Origin: Chelatococcus sp. YT9
Lineage (GTDB): Bacteria > Pseudomonadota > Alphaproteobacteria > Rhizobiales > Beijerinckiaceae
Length of the DNA: 64,000 nucleotides
Assembly: GCF_018398315.1 (NCBI RefSeq)
Contig: NZ_JAHBRW010000001.1
Location: forward strand, 2,612,501 to 2,676,500
Direction: 5' to 3'
Within the stretch, counting starts at the first letter, position 1. Each line of letters opens with the position of its first letter. The notes beneath the pieces are model-generated. The model made no database searches, was not told where the DNA came from, and was given only the letters and a program-made list of their open reading frames with translations. The translations under genes were made by a program, and so were the position numbers. Positions 54,301-62,236 of the stretch are shown here, piece after piece.

Positions 54301-54506
54301 TTATTCCACTGGCGATCGCGCAGGGGCCGGGCGCGGAAATGCGCCAGGCGCTCGGCACGGCGGTTGTGTTCGGCATGACCGGTGTGACATTCTTCGGTTT
54401 GTTCCTCACGCCGGTCTTCTACGTCGTGCTGCGGTCGCTCAGCTTGTGGTTGCGGCCGGCGAGAAAGTCGGGCCCCGAGGAACCAGCGACGTCGACGCAC
54501 GCGTGA
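51312..54506 (+). CDS. RND efflux inner-membrane pump (AcrB/MexB/BepE-like)
   Basis: This 1064-residue HAE1-type pump starts MKFTHFFVDRPIFASVLSIL. It has two repeats of one helix, a large periplasmic loop and five more helices. Proton-relay acids are seen in LAIGIVVDDAIVVVENVER in the first half. GFVVLVGLAAKNAILIVEFA marks the matching helix in the second half with its Lys. Pore-domain segments such as YPEIAPPTITVRATYPGA are intact. The frame can start at 51279, but ATG 51312 matches the family. It expels hydrophobic or cationic toxic compounds, driven by protons. Confidence 0.95.
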   Translation: MKFTHFFVDRPIFASVLSILLVIVGYISYVALPVAQYPEIAPPTITVRATYPGANAETVAATVATPIEQEINGVEDMLYMSSYSASDGSMTLTITFKIGTDLDQANVLVQNRVAVAEPRLPQEVRQLGVVTRKASSDFLMIVNIQSPDNTFDQLYLSNYALMRVRDSLLRLDGVGDIQVFGAREYSLRVWLDPNRLASYGLTAGDIVAALQEQNVQVSGGALGAPPLTADAKAAFQLTVQTQGRFSNVSQFNNIIVKAGEAGRLVRLADVARIELAARDYTTSSYLNGKETVAIGVFQRPGTNALQASNDVIARMEELKKDFPAGMDYAIVYNPTNYIQASVNEVYKTLFEAVVLVVIVVLVFLQSWRTAIIPIIAIPVSLIGTFAMMAAFGFSLNTLTLFGLVLAIGIVVDDAIVVVENVERNISLGLSPRDAAHRTMDEVGSALIAIALVLSAVFIPTAFIPGISGRFYQQFALTIAASTIISAFNSLTLSPALCALLLKAHDPHHRSRNPLVRAGTWLGNKFNRGFDRTSNGYARTVKGIVGHKLVLVIALCVYGGLIAATVHASRIVPTGFIPAQDQGYLIMVIQLPPGASLDRTDAVVQKATQIALDVPGVANVIGVPGIDGSTFTVSSNSAVVFTPLDPFEERLAKGQTANSIAGVLVGRLQSIQEAFTIAVPPPPVQGLGNAGGFKMQLEDRNGVGVRQVLAAAGDIIARANQDPNLVRVFTTFGANTPQIYIDIDRTKARMLDVPVSNIFEALQVNLGSVYVNDFNAFGRIYQVRAQADARFRIEADQISRLQVRNSSGGLVPLGSLVEVSNVAGPNLIQRYNMYTSVPIQGDTAPAVSSGAGIAAMERIAGELLPPGISYEWTDIAFQEQQAGNTAIFIFALAVLFVFLVLAAQYESWTLPLAIVLIVPLAVLAALVGVMLRGMDNNILTQIGFVVLVGLAAKNAILIVEFARQSEQHGNGPVAAVVEACRLRLRPILMTAFAFILGVIPLAIAQGPGAEMRQALGTAVVFGMTGVTFFGLFLTPVFYVVLRSLSLWLRPARKSGPEEPATSTHA

Positions 54507-54526
54507 AGCCATAGGAGGAAAAGGCG

Positions 54527-56839
54527 ATGACGGCACGAAAGTTCGGTATTGGACAACCTGCCCGTCGCTTGGAAGATCTCCGCTTCATTACCGGCGTGGG
54601 AACCTACACGTCCGATATTCTGCCGGCGGGTACAGCCCATGCCGTCGTTCTGCGCAGCCCCCACGCCCATGCGCGCTTCAGCTTCGAGGATCTGGAGACC
54701 GCACGCGCCATGCCGGGCGTGCTCGCAATCCTGACGGCTGCCGATATTGCCGACCTTGGCGAGCTGCAATGTCTCGCGAGCGTGACGAACCATGACGGCT
54801 CACCGCTCAACCGTACCTCCTATCCCGTGCTCGCGCGGGACGTGGCATTGCATGTGGGCGATGCGGTCGCCTTCGTGGTGGCCGAAACCGAGCTGCAGGC
54901 CCAGGAAGCGGCGGAGGCGATCGCTGTCGACTGGGAGCCGCTGCCGGCTGCCGTTGATATCGACGCCTCGTTGGCGGAGAGCGCACCGCTGGTGAGGTCA
55001 GAGCTCGGCAGCAATGTCGCGTTCGAGACCAGAATTGGGGACGAGGCGGCGGTCGATGCCATTTTCGCCAAGGCCGACCGGGTGGTCAGCCTCGATATCG
55101 TCAACAACCGGCTCGTTTCCAATTATATGGAGACACGGGCATGCCTTGCCGAGTACGACACGGCGGAGGGACGCTGGACGATCACTCTCGGCAGCCAGGG
55201 CAGCCATGACATTCGCGACAATCTTGCGCAAAACCTGCTGAAGGTTGAGCCGGCGCGCATCCGCGTCATCACGCCGGATGTGGGAGGCGGTTTCGGCACG
55301 AAGATTTTCATGTATCGCGAATATCCCCTCTGCGCGGTGGCGGCGCAGCGGCTCGGTCGACCAGTGCGCTGGGTCGCTGGGCGAGGGGAGCATTTTCTCG
55401 CCGACACCCATGGCCGCGCGAACGCCACGCGGGCCGAGATGGCGCTCGACAAGAAGGGGCGCTTCCTCGCCCTCAGGGTCGACCTTCGCGCCGATATCGG
55501 CGCCTATCTTTCCCAGTATGCGCCCTATATTCCAACCGAGGGTGTCCGCATGTCGCCGGGATGTTACGACATCCCGGCTTTCTTCGGTCGCGTGCGCGGT
55601 GTCTACACCAATACCACGCCGGTCGATGCCTATCGGGGCGCAGGCCGGCCCGAAGCGGCCTACATGATCGAGCGACTCGTCGATCATATCGCGCGCAGCA
55701 TCGGCTCGACGCCCGACAAGATCAGGGCGCTCAACTTCATCAAGCCGTCGGCCATGCCGCATCGGACCCAGACGGGGCGTCTCTACGACACGGGTGAGTT
55801 CGAGGGGCATATGCGCCAGGCGATGGAGAACGCCGACTGGGCCGGCTTCAAGGACAGGGTCAAGGCGTCCCGGCGCGCCGGGCTCCTGCGCGGTATAGGA
55901 CTTGCGACCTATATCGAGGCTTGTTCAGGCGGTGGTGCCGAATCGTCCACCGTGAGCCTTGAGAAGGATGGTTCGTTCAAGGTGACGATCGGCACGCAAT
56001 CGAATGGGCAGGGCCACGCGACCGCCTATGCGCAGATCGTGTCGGAACATTTTGATGTGCCCCTCGATCAGGTTTCTGTGCTTCAGGGCGACACCGACGC
56101 CATCGCCACGGGCAGCGGCACGGGCGGTTCGCGCTCAATTCCGGTAGGTGGCGCGGCACTCGCTCGCGCCAGCGGCGATCTCGCCGACAAGCTCAAGCGG
56201 CTGGCTGCTGAAGCGCTGGAGGCGGGCGTCGCCGATCTCGAGATCGAAGATGGGCGTATCCATATCGCCGGCACGGATCGCGCGATGACGTTGAGTGAAG
56301 TTGCGGCGCTTCCCGCCGCAACGTCCGCCGCCGTGACCTCCGCCGAGGCGTGGACGCCGCCCGAGCCGACCTATCCCAACGGCAGCCATATCTGCGAGGT
56401 GGAAATCGATCCCGACACCGGGGTTGTCTCCATCCAGCGCTATACGGTCGTCGATGACTTCGGCCGAGCCATGAACCCTCTGCTTCTTGCTGGACAAGTC
56501 CATGGTGGCGCGGCGCAGGGGATTGGGCAGGCACTGCTTGAACGCACGGTGTTCGATGCGGACGGCCAGCTCGTCACCGCGTCGCTGATGGACTATGGCG
56601 TGCCGCGTGCCGATCTCATCCCGTCGTTTTCCTTCACGACGCGAAACGTGCCGTCGACCACAAACGCGCTCGGCATGAAAGGCGCCGGTGAAGCAGGGGC
56701 GATCGGCGCCTGCCCGGCGGTCATCAACGCGGTCGTAGATGCGCTACACCGCGCGGCGGGCATCATGCATATTGATATGCCCGCGACACCTGATCGGGTG
56801 TATGCCGCCCTGGCGCAGACGGACGCTGCTGCGGCTTAA
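54527..56839 (+). CDS. Molybdenum hydroxylase large subunit (form II CoxL/xanthine dehydrogenase family)
   Basis: The N-terminal part of this 770-residue protein begins GIGQPARRLEDLRFITGVGTYTSD. The moco-binding segments are VGGGFGTKIFMYREYP, VDAYRGAGRPEAAYMIERL and IGTQSNGQGHATAYAQIV, and the base-catalyst motif GMKGAGEAGAIGACPAVINAV carries the conserved Glu near residue 730. AYRGAGR at the active-site loop is the mark of form II, whereas form I CO dehydrogenase has AYxCSFR. A perfect AGGAGGA ribosome site lies before the ATG, and only 20 bases separate it from the RND gene. FeS and FAD subunit genes are missing from the window. Confidence 0.92.
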   Translation: MTARKFGIGQPARRLEDLRFITGVGTYTSDILPAGTAHAVVLRSPHAHARFSFEDLETARAMPGVLAILTAADIADLGELQCLASVTNHDGSPLNRTSYPVLARDVALHVGDAVAFVVAETELQAQEAAEAIAVDWEPLPAAVDIDASLAESAPLVRSELGSNVAFETRIGDEAAVDAIFAKADRVVSLDIVNNRLVSNYMETRACLAEYDTAEGRWTITLGSQGSHDIRDNLAQNLLKVEPARIRVITPDVGGGFGTKIFMYREYPLCAVAAQRLGRPVRWVAGRGEHFLADTHGRANATRAEMALDKKGRFLALRVDLRADIGAYLSQYAPYIPTEGVRMSPGCYDIPAFFGRVRGVYTNTTPVDAYRGAGRPEAAYMIERLVDHIARSIGSTPDKIRALNFIKPSAMPHRTQTGRLYDTGEFEGHMRQAMENADWAGFKDRVKASRRAGLLRGIGLATYIEACSGGGAESSTVSLEKDGSFKVTIGTQSNGQGHATAYAQIVSEHFDVPLDQVSVLQGDTDAIATGSGTGGSRSIPVGGAALARASGDLADKLKRLAAEALEAGVADLEIEDGRIHIAGTDRAMTLSEVAALPAATSAAVTSAEAWTPPEPTYPNGSHICEVEIDPDTGVVSIQRYTVVDDFGRAMNPLLLAGQVHGGAAQGIGQALLERTVFDADGQLVTASLMDYGVPRADLIPSFSFTTRNVPSTTNALGMKGAGEAGAIGACPAVINAVVDALHRAAGIMHIDMPATPDRVYAALAQTDAAAA

Positions 56840-56944
56840 ATGCCGCACCTTGGGGTTGTGAGTGGTTTTCACAAGGTCGTCATTAGAATACGTCCAATTC
56901 GATGTTAATCATGAGCCGTGGTCCGTATCTCGCGGGAAAAGCTC

Positions 56945-57379
56945 ATGATTCGAAGTGCTTTGGTTGCTGTGGGTCTGGTGCTCGGGGTGACTGCCGGGAT
57001 TGCTCAGACTGATCCGATTGCCGAGCGGCAGCAGGAGATGAAAGACAACGGACAAGCCTCGCGCATCGGCGCCGGCATGGTCCGCGGACAAGAACCCTTC
57101 GATCTTGCGAAGGCCCAGCAAGTCTTCAACACCTATATCCACACGGCTGACAATTTCGGCAAGTTGTTCCCTGAGAGCTCGAAGACGGGCAAGACTGCGG
57201 CCTCGCCGAAGATCTGGGAAGACCGTGCCGGCTTTGACGCCGCCCTGGCCAAGTTCGGCGACGAGGCCCGGAAGGGTTTGGCCGAAACGAAGGACCTCGA
57301 GACCTTCAAGGTCGCGTTTTCGGCGATAGGGCGCAGCTGTGGCGCTTGCCATGAGAGCTTCCGCGTCAAGCAGAACTGA
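56945..57379 (+). CDS. Class II cytochrome c' family protein
   Basis: This 144-residue protein begins with the signal peptide MIRSALVAVGLVLGVTAGIA. The mature protein is a four-helix-bundle sequence with the heme motif CGACH near the C-terminus (residues about 131-135), as in cytochromes c' and c556. The Met ligand or its hydrophobic replacement near the start of helix 1 would be Met32 in RQQEMKDNG. The ATG at 56945 has GGGAAAAG upstream; a GTG or longer frame to 56918 is not preferred. It follows the CoxL-like gene by about 100 bases and may receive its electrons. Confidence 0.92.
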   Translation: MIRSALVAVGLVLGVTAGIAQTDPIAERQQEMKDNGQASRIGAGMVRGQEPFDLAKAQQVFNTYIHTADNFGKLFPESSKTGKTAASPKIWEDRAGFDAALAKFGDEARKGLAETKDLETFKVAFSAIGRSCGACHESFRVKQN

Positions 57380-57500
57380 CGTGTGAACGCCGCCCATGTT
57401 TGCTGGCTGCGGGAACGCGAGCCGGGGGCGGTAGCCCATCTCGACTGTGGACGAGCTCGGGGGCTAATCTCCCGAGCATCGGACCTATTGGGGATTACCC

Positions 57501-58424
57501 ATGAAGCGGCTTCTGAGCGGTTTGATCCTGCTTGCGATCATCGGTGCGGCCGGCTTCTGGGTGCTGACGAGTCCTCGCTGGCAGTCTCAAGATATAGGCC
57601 CGATCCCGACGGATGCGCCAAACCTGGAGAATGGCCGCGCCCTTTTCATGGCAGGAGACTGCATGGGCTGCCATGCGACGCCGGGGCAGGACGACAAGTT
57701 GCGGCTCGGCGGCGGACTCGCGCTGACGTCCGATTTCGGCACGTTTCATGTACCCAATATCTCCCCCAACACCCGCGACGGCATCGGCAACTGGACGGTC
57801 GAGCAGTTTGCGCGCGCGATGCACGCCGGGGAGGGGCCGAATGGCCAGCATCTCTATCCGGCGTTTCCCTACGCCTCGTTTCAGCGGATGACGGCGCGTG
57901 ATCTGCGCGATCTCTTCGCTTTCATCAAGACCCTCCCTGCTGTGCAAGGGAGTGCTCCGAGCCACGATCTCAAGTTCCCGTTCGCAATCAGGCGCGGCAT
58001 CGGCCTTTGGAAAATTCTTTATCTCGACGGGGAGGTGTTCAAGCCTGATCAGGCCCGTAGCGCCTCCTGGAACCGCGGGGCCTATCTCGTGGAAGGCGTC
58101 GCTCACTGTGCCGAATGCCACAGCCCCCGTGACGCGCTCGGTGGCATCATCCCGGATCGCCGCTTCGCTGGCGGCCCCAATCCCGAAGGGCGCGGGTATA
58201 TCCCCAACATCACACCAGATGAGGCGACTGGCATCGGCAAATGGTCGAAGGAGGAACTGGTCGAACTTTTAACGACCGGCTTCACACCCACCTTCGATTC
58301 GGTCGGCGGCAGCATGGCCGCCGTGGTCGCCGGGACCTCGCAGCTGCCCCCCGAGGACCGGGAGGCGATGGCCGAGTATATTCTGTCATTGCCACCGCGG
58401 ACCGCGACCCCGAGGGCGAATTGA
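57501..58424 (+). CDS. Diheme c-type cytochrome
   Basis: This 307-residue protein has an uncleaved-looking N-terminal membrane segment (LLSGLILLAIIGAAGFWVLT). Two cytochrome c domains follow with heme motifs CMGCH near residue 55 and CAECH near residue 210. Repeats such as HVPNISPNTRDGIGNWT and YIPNITPDEATGIGKWS match cytochrome subunits of quinoprotein or molybdenum alcohol and aldehyde dehydrogenases, which pass electrons to quinone or oxidase. Those relatives usually have three heme domains; here a third is absent. Together with the upstream molybdenum subunit it could form a periplasmic aldehyde oxidase-like chain. Confidence 0.9.
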   Translation: MKRLLSGLILLAIIGAAGFWVLTSPRWQSQDIGPIPTDAPNLENGRALFMAGDCMGCHATPGQDDKLRLGGGLALTSDFGTFHVPNISPNTRDGIGNWTVEQFARAMHAGEGPNGQHLYPAFPYASFQRMTARDLRDLFAFIKTLPAVQGSAPSHDLKFPFAIRRGIGLWKILYLDGEVFKPDQARSASWNRGAYLVEGVAHCAECHSPRDALGGIIPDRRFAGGPNPEGRGYIPNITPDEATGIGKWSKEELVELLTTGFTPTFDSVGGSMAAVVAGTSQLPPEDREAMAEYILSLPPRTATPRAN

Positions 58425-58467
58425 TTTTTGCGATTGTGGCAGCTGCGGCCCAAGGCGGTGCCTGGGC

Positions 58468-59088
58468 CTAATCCATCACGGCCGCTTTGAGGATGCAGAC
58501 CATGACCGCGCGGGACGGACCATCGCTCGTGCAGCGTACCGTATGAGGACGGTCGCAACGGTAGCGCAGGCTCTCACCGGCTCGGGCAGACTGGAGGATT
58601 CCTGCCACCTCGACGGTGAATTCTCCCTCGAGAACGGACAGACATTCGATGGAGCCCCGCTGGTGGGCATCGGAATCGAGCACCGCGCCAGGCTCAGCCT
58701 GGATATCATACCACTGGAGCCATTCGACGGTCTTGATCCATCCGATGATGGCAAGGCGCATGCGTCCGTCGTCGGAGACCAGTATGGGGGTGTCGGCCCG
58801 CGATGATTTCTCGATGAAGGGCTCGTCATCGCCGGATGCGAGGACGCGCTCGATAGAGACATCAAGCGCCTGGCTCAAGCGCCAGATCGTGGCGAGTGTC
58901 GGGTTGGTCTCGTTGCGCTCGATCTGGCTGATGATGGATTTCGCAACGCCGGACTGCTCCGCGAGCTCCGATAGCGACAGATTATAGGCCTTGCGGAGCC
59001 GCTGCACCGTCTTGCCGAGTTGACCGGACAAGAGCTGCGCGCCAGCTTCCATTTCTCGCGTGCGATCCTTGCCCTCAACGGCCATCAA
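58468..59088 (-). CDS. XRE-cupin transcriptional regulator
   Basis: In this 206-residue protein the helix-turn-helix is seen in LSLSELAEQSGVAKSIISQI near residue 40, followed by the family-typical ERNETNPTLATIWRLSQALD. A cupin domain follows (about 115-200), with HQRGSIECLSVLEGEFTVEV and a closing CDRPHTVRC. It is a repressor or activator that senses a small ligand in its cupin. It converges with the diheme cytochrome gene (44 bases), so it may control nearby genes, but no operator was identified. Start Met1 or Met2. Confidence 0.9.
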   Translation of the reverse strand: MMAVEGKDRTREMEAGAQLLSGQLGKTVQRLRKAYNLSLSELAEQSGVAKSIISQIERNETNPTLATIWRLSQALDVSIERVLASGDDEPFIEKSSRADTPILVSDDGRMRLAIIGWIKTVEWLQWYDIQAEPGAVLDSDAHQRGSIECLSVLEGEFTVEVAGILQSARAGESLRYRCDRPHTVRCTSDGPSRAVMVCILKAAVMD

Positions 59089-59163
59089 CCTGCCTCATGA
59101 TTTCGGAATAGCGAACAAGCGTTTGCTATGACGGACGCAATGTGACCGTGTCGAGCGGATCAA

Positions 59164-59973
59164 TCAAGCATTGTTCGCCCACCACCGATGAAAGTGATGG
59201 ACCGGGCCATGGCCTGAGCCGATGGTGAGCTGGTCTGCGGCCGCGAGCGCCGCCGTAACATAGGCCTTGGCCGCGCCGACGGCCGCTGTCAGATCGAGGC
59301 CTTTGGCGAGCCCCGCCGCAATCGCGGACGACAAGGTGCAACCGGTGCCATGGGTGTTGGTGCTTGCAATGCGCGGCGCGCTGAAGCGATGAACCGCCTT
59401 GCCGTCGAGCAGAAGATCGGTGCTTTCAGGGCCGTCACCATGGCCGCCCTTGATCAAGACGGCTTCGGCGCCGAGCGCGAGAATGAGTTGGCCCTGCGCG
59501 ATGACATCATCCTCGTTATGAGCCACGGGCCTGTCCACAAGGGCGGCCGCTTCGGGCAGATTCGGCGTGATGATACGGGCTTGCGGAATGAGGCTTTGCC
59601 GTAATGCGGTGATTGCATCGGCTGCGAGCAGCCGGTCTCCGCTGGTCGCGACCATCACGGGATCCAGCACAACCTGCCGCTGGCCATGGCGCGCGAGCCC
59701 GGCAGCAACGGCCTCGATGACGCTTGCCTGCGACAGCATCCCGATCTTTACCGCGGCGACGGCCAGATCTGAGAAAACCGCATCCATCTGCGCGGTCACG
59801 AACGCCGGCGGTATGTCGTGAATGCCGCTTACCCCATGCGTATTCTGGGCCGTCAAGGCGGCGATCACACTGGCCCCATAGACGCCCAGCGCCGAAAAGG
59901 TTTTCAGATCGGCCTGAATGCCCGCGCCGCCACCGGAATCGGAACCAGCGATCGTGACCGCGATCGGTGTCAT
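59164..59973 (-). CDS. thiD: Hydroxymethylpyrimidine/phosphomethylpyrimidine kinase
   Basis: This 269-residue ribokinase-fold enzyme phosphorylates the thiamine pyrimidine twice. The N-terminal IAGSDSGGGAGIQADLKTFSALG, GIHDIPPAFVTAQMDAVFSD, VKIGMLSQASVIEAVA, LDPVMVATSGDRLL, and the catalytic NTHGTGCTLSSAIAAGLAKG are all intact. It follows thiE on the same strand after about 58 bases. No THI-box riboswitch is seen upstream of either gene. Confidence 0.95.
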   Translation of the reverse strand: MTPIAVTIAGSDSGGGAGIQADLKTFSALGVYGASVIAALTAQNTHGVSGIHDIPPAFVTAQMDAVFSDLAVAAVKIGMLSQASVIEAVAAGLARHGQRQVVLDPVMVATSGDRLLAADAITALRQSLIPQARIITPNLPEAAALVDRPVAHNEDDVIAQGQLILALGAEAVLIKGGHGDGPESTDLLLDGKAVHRFSAPRIASTNTHGTGCTLSSAIAAGLAKGLDLTAAVGAAKAYVTAALAAADQLTIGSGHGPVHHFHRWWANNA

Positions 59974-60031
59974 GAATTAAACCTCCATCAGGCCACTTCG
60001 CCGGCTGTGTGCCGGGCCTCGCTTCCTGGCC

Positions 60032-60703
60032 TCAGGCCTGGCGCGCCCGCGCCGTGAGGGCCTCGTCGACGATAGCGCGCAGCCGGGCGGTCGCGGCCTT
60101 GACATCCTCCTGCATGAACAGCGCGGATATCACCGCGACGCCGTCGGCGCCAGCGGCAATGACCGCCGCGGCGTTGGACACGTCGATCCCTGCGATCGCG
60201 CCGACGGGCTTGTTCGGCGCCGCAGCGCGGGCGACCGCCGCGACCTGCGCAAAGCCACGCGCGCCGAGTGGTAGTTCCGGATTGGCCTTGCTAACGGTCT
60301 CGAATACGCCTCCGATACAGCCATAATCCAGCGGTTGCCCTTCCATCCCGCGCGCATCGGTTTCCGTCTTCAGCGTCAGCCCGATGATTGCCTCTGGGCC
60401 GAGGAGGCGCCGTGCGTCCGCGACGGATATGTCGGTCTGGCCAACATGCACACCTTCGGCCTCGGCCGCCAGCGCGACATCGATACGGTCGTTGATGAGG
60501 AGCGGTACACCGGAGCCGGCGATTGCGGCGCGGATGGCGCGTGCGTTCTCAACGAGATGGCGGGCTTCGCCATCCTTGTCCCGATACTGCAGCAGCGTGG
60601 CCCCACCATCGACGGCCGCGCGGGCGAGCTCCGGCAAGGACCGGTCCTTCGTGCGTCGGGGGTCGAGGATCGCGTAAACGCGAAGGTCAACTTGTGGCAT
60701 CAC
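60032..60703 (-). CDS. thiE: Thiamine-phosphate synthase
   Basis: This 223-residue TIM-barrel enzyme joins the pyrimidine pyrophosphate to thiazole phosphate. Segments visible are AAVDGGATLLQYRDKDGEA, VPLLINDRIDVALAAEAEGVHVGQTD, YGCIGGVFETVSK and AIAGIDVSNAAAVIAAGADGVAVISALF. The family usually has QxR-K, D-D and a glycine-rich phosphate loop, all seen here. It lies upstream of thiD, so the two form an operon for pyrimidine and coupling steps. Confidence 0.94.
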   Translation of the reverse strand: MMPQVDLRVYAILDPRRTKDRSLPELARAAVDGGATLLQYRDKDGEARHLVENARAIRAAIAGSGVPLLINDRIDVALAAEAEGVHVGQTDISVADARRLLGPEAIIGLTLKTETDARGMEGQPLDYGCIGGVFETVSKANPELPLGARGFAQVAAVARAAAPNKPVGAIAGIDVSNAAAVIAAGADGVAVISALFMQEDVKAATARLRAIVDEALTARARQA

Positions 60704-60883
60704 TACCCTCGTTGCTGCCGGTATTCACATCGTCCTGCGACGCAATCCCCGAAGGGGAGCAGTCGCGACCGTTCGGTCATGGCAAGAAGATGGCGCGTTG
60801 GCAAGCCGCGTGGGCCGCGTGAGGCGCCCGGGGATTTCGAAGTCCGCACGGAGACGGTTTAGGACCGGGCGATGATCGGCGTT

Positions 60884-60915
60884 AAAAAAGGCCGCGATGG
60901 GTTATCCATCGCGGC
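60884..60915 (-). terminator. Intrinsic terminator of the EamA-family gene
   Basis: On the minus strand, a perfect 10-bp stem GCCGCGATGG / CCATCGCGGC with a 5-base loop (60891-60915) is followed by a run of six T (complement of 60884-60889). It lies about 29 bases after the stop of the transporter gene. This is a textbook terminator. Confidence 0.9.
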
Positions 60916-60943
60916 ATCAAGGCGATTGAGCAGGGAGGTCAGC

Positions 60944-61915
60944 TCAAACGGTATGGGTTGGTCCAGCCTTGCGGGCGGCGCGTTCGGCGTAGCTGTGATG
61001 ATGCTGGCGCCACACCAGGAACACGCCCGACGCGATAATGATGCCCGACCCGAAGACGACGGCAGGAACGGGGAGTTCCTCGAAGATAAACCAGCCGATA
61101 AGGCAGGCCCAGATCATCGTGGTGTATTCGAAGGGCGCGATCAGCGACGTGTCGGCATGCTTGTAGCTCATGGTGAGCAGGATCTGGCCAATGCCGCCCA
61201 TGACGCCGATGCCGACGAACAGCGCGAATTCACGCGGCGAAGGCATGACCCAGTTGCCGAGCGCGATCGTGGCTAGTCCTAGCGTGCTCATCAGAACCAC
61301 GAAATAGAACACGATGGAGCCGGTGCGCTCGGTATTGACGAGCTTGCGCACCTCGATGGTCGTGCTGGCGTTGCAGAGCGCCGCGAAGAGAGCGAACATC
61401 AGGCCGATGGTGACAGCCGGAGAGGCAGCCCCGGACATCAGCGCGCTCGAAGCGACATGCGGGGTCAACATCACCAAAACGCCGATGAAGCCGATGAAGA
61501 CCGCGAGCCAGCGATAAGCCTGCACCTTCTCTCGCAAGAAAATCGCCGCGAGGACGACCACGAGCAGCGGCGCGATGTAGCCGATGGCGATCGCGTCCGA
61601 GAGCGGCAGCTTGGCAAGGGCCGCAAAGCCCAGAAACATGCCGCAGCCACCGATCAGGCCACGCTTGATATGCCCGCCGATATTCTTCGTCCGCATCGAC
61701 GCCATGATCTCGCGGCGGAAGCCGAGCCACACCAGAAGGGGCAGGATCGTGAAGAACGAACGGAAAAAGACGATCTGGCCGGTCGGGAAATCCTGACCGA
61801 CAGTTTTGATGCCCGCGGCCATCAGCGTGAAGAACAAAGCTGATACGACCTTGAGCGATATACCGAGGAGGGGGTTCACGGCGGGAGACCAGATATGTGC
61901 AGCTGCTGCCTTCAT
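60944..61915 (-). CDS. EamA/DMT-family transporter
   Basis: This inner-membrane protein of about 323 residues has ten predicted helices in two EamA repeats. The first runs from ISLKVVSALFFTLMAAGIKTVG to FIGFIGVLVMLTP, and the second from TIGLMFALFAALCNASTTIEV to VFGSGIIIASGVFLVW. The signature of the first repeat, PLSDAIAIGYIAPLLVVVLA, and of the second, ADTSLIAPFEYTTMIWACLIGW, match the RhaT/YdcZ-like group that exports amino acids, nucleotides or other small metabolites. The ATG at 61915 follows AAGGGG; a TTG at 61939 would give eight more residues. Substrate unknown. Confidence 0.92.
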   Translation of the reverse strand: MKAAAAHIWSPAVNPLLGISLKVVSALFFTLMAAGIKTVGQDFPTGQIVFFRSFFTILPLLVWLGFRREIMASMRTKNIGGHIKRGLIGGCGMFLGFAALAKLPLSDAIAIGYIAPLLVVVLAAIFLREKVQAYRWLAVFIGFIGVLVMLTPHVASSALMSGAASPAVTIGLMFALFAALCNASTTIEVRKLVNTERTGSIVFYFVVLMSTLGLATIALGNWVMPSPREFALFVGIGVMGGIGQILLTMSYKHADTSLIAPFEYTTMIWACLIGWFIFEELPVPAVVFGSGIIIASGVFLVWRQHHHSYAERAARKAGPTHTV

Positions 61916-62014
61916 ACCGGGCAACCCCTTGGGAGCCAATATCGAAAGCAGCAGGTCAGCTATGCGTCCGGCGCGATGGTGTGTATTTCCTCAAGTTACT
62001 TTTAAGAGGAAATT

Positions 62015-62083
62015 AATGGATCTAGGTACGGTGGAAGAACAAATATGGTTTATTCTTGTTAATCCTGCCAATATTAAGTCATA
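62015..62083 (+). CDS. Candidate 22-residue small protein
   Basis: A 22-codon frame in an AT-rich stretch begins at ATG 62015 and ends at TAA 62083. A strong AAGAGGAAAT ribosome site precedes it with ideal spacing. The product starts MDLGTVEEQIWFILVN and ends PANIKS; it is hydrophobic in the middle and is not recognised. It is divergent from the EamA gene and upstream of the LpxH-like gene on the same strand. A stem-loop follows immediately. The composition and the ribosome site support translation, but such short frames can be chance. Confidence 0.45.
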
Positions 62084-62113
62084 ATCTCGCCGCCATCTGG
62101 ACGGGTCGAGATT
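62082..62113 (+). promoter_or_regulatory. Stem-loop after the candidate small gene
   Basis: AATCTCG (62082-62088) and CGAGATT (62107-62113) form a perfect 7-bp stem with an 18-base loop. The left arm overlaps the stop codon of the 22-codon frame. There is no T-run, so it could stabilise or terminate the short message or govern the downstream gene. Confidence 0.35.
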
Positions 62114-62236
62114 GCCCCTTGTTCAGGCATCGCCCCCTGGCTCGTCACGAAACTGCAATCGGAATCAGGTTTTTGATAGCTCGCACGGCCGGATGAGGAC
62201 CGTGCTCCGAGCAAGCTTACGCGGAAGGCCGGAGCC

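Noticed and set aside
59974-60031. TPP riboswitch upstream of the thiamine genes
   Set aside because: The gap between thiE and thiD, and the region 60704-60883 upstream of thiE, were scanned for the CTGAGA and CTGATCTGG-type cores. Neither is present.
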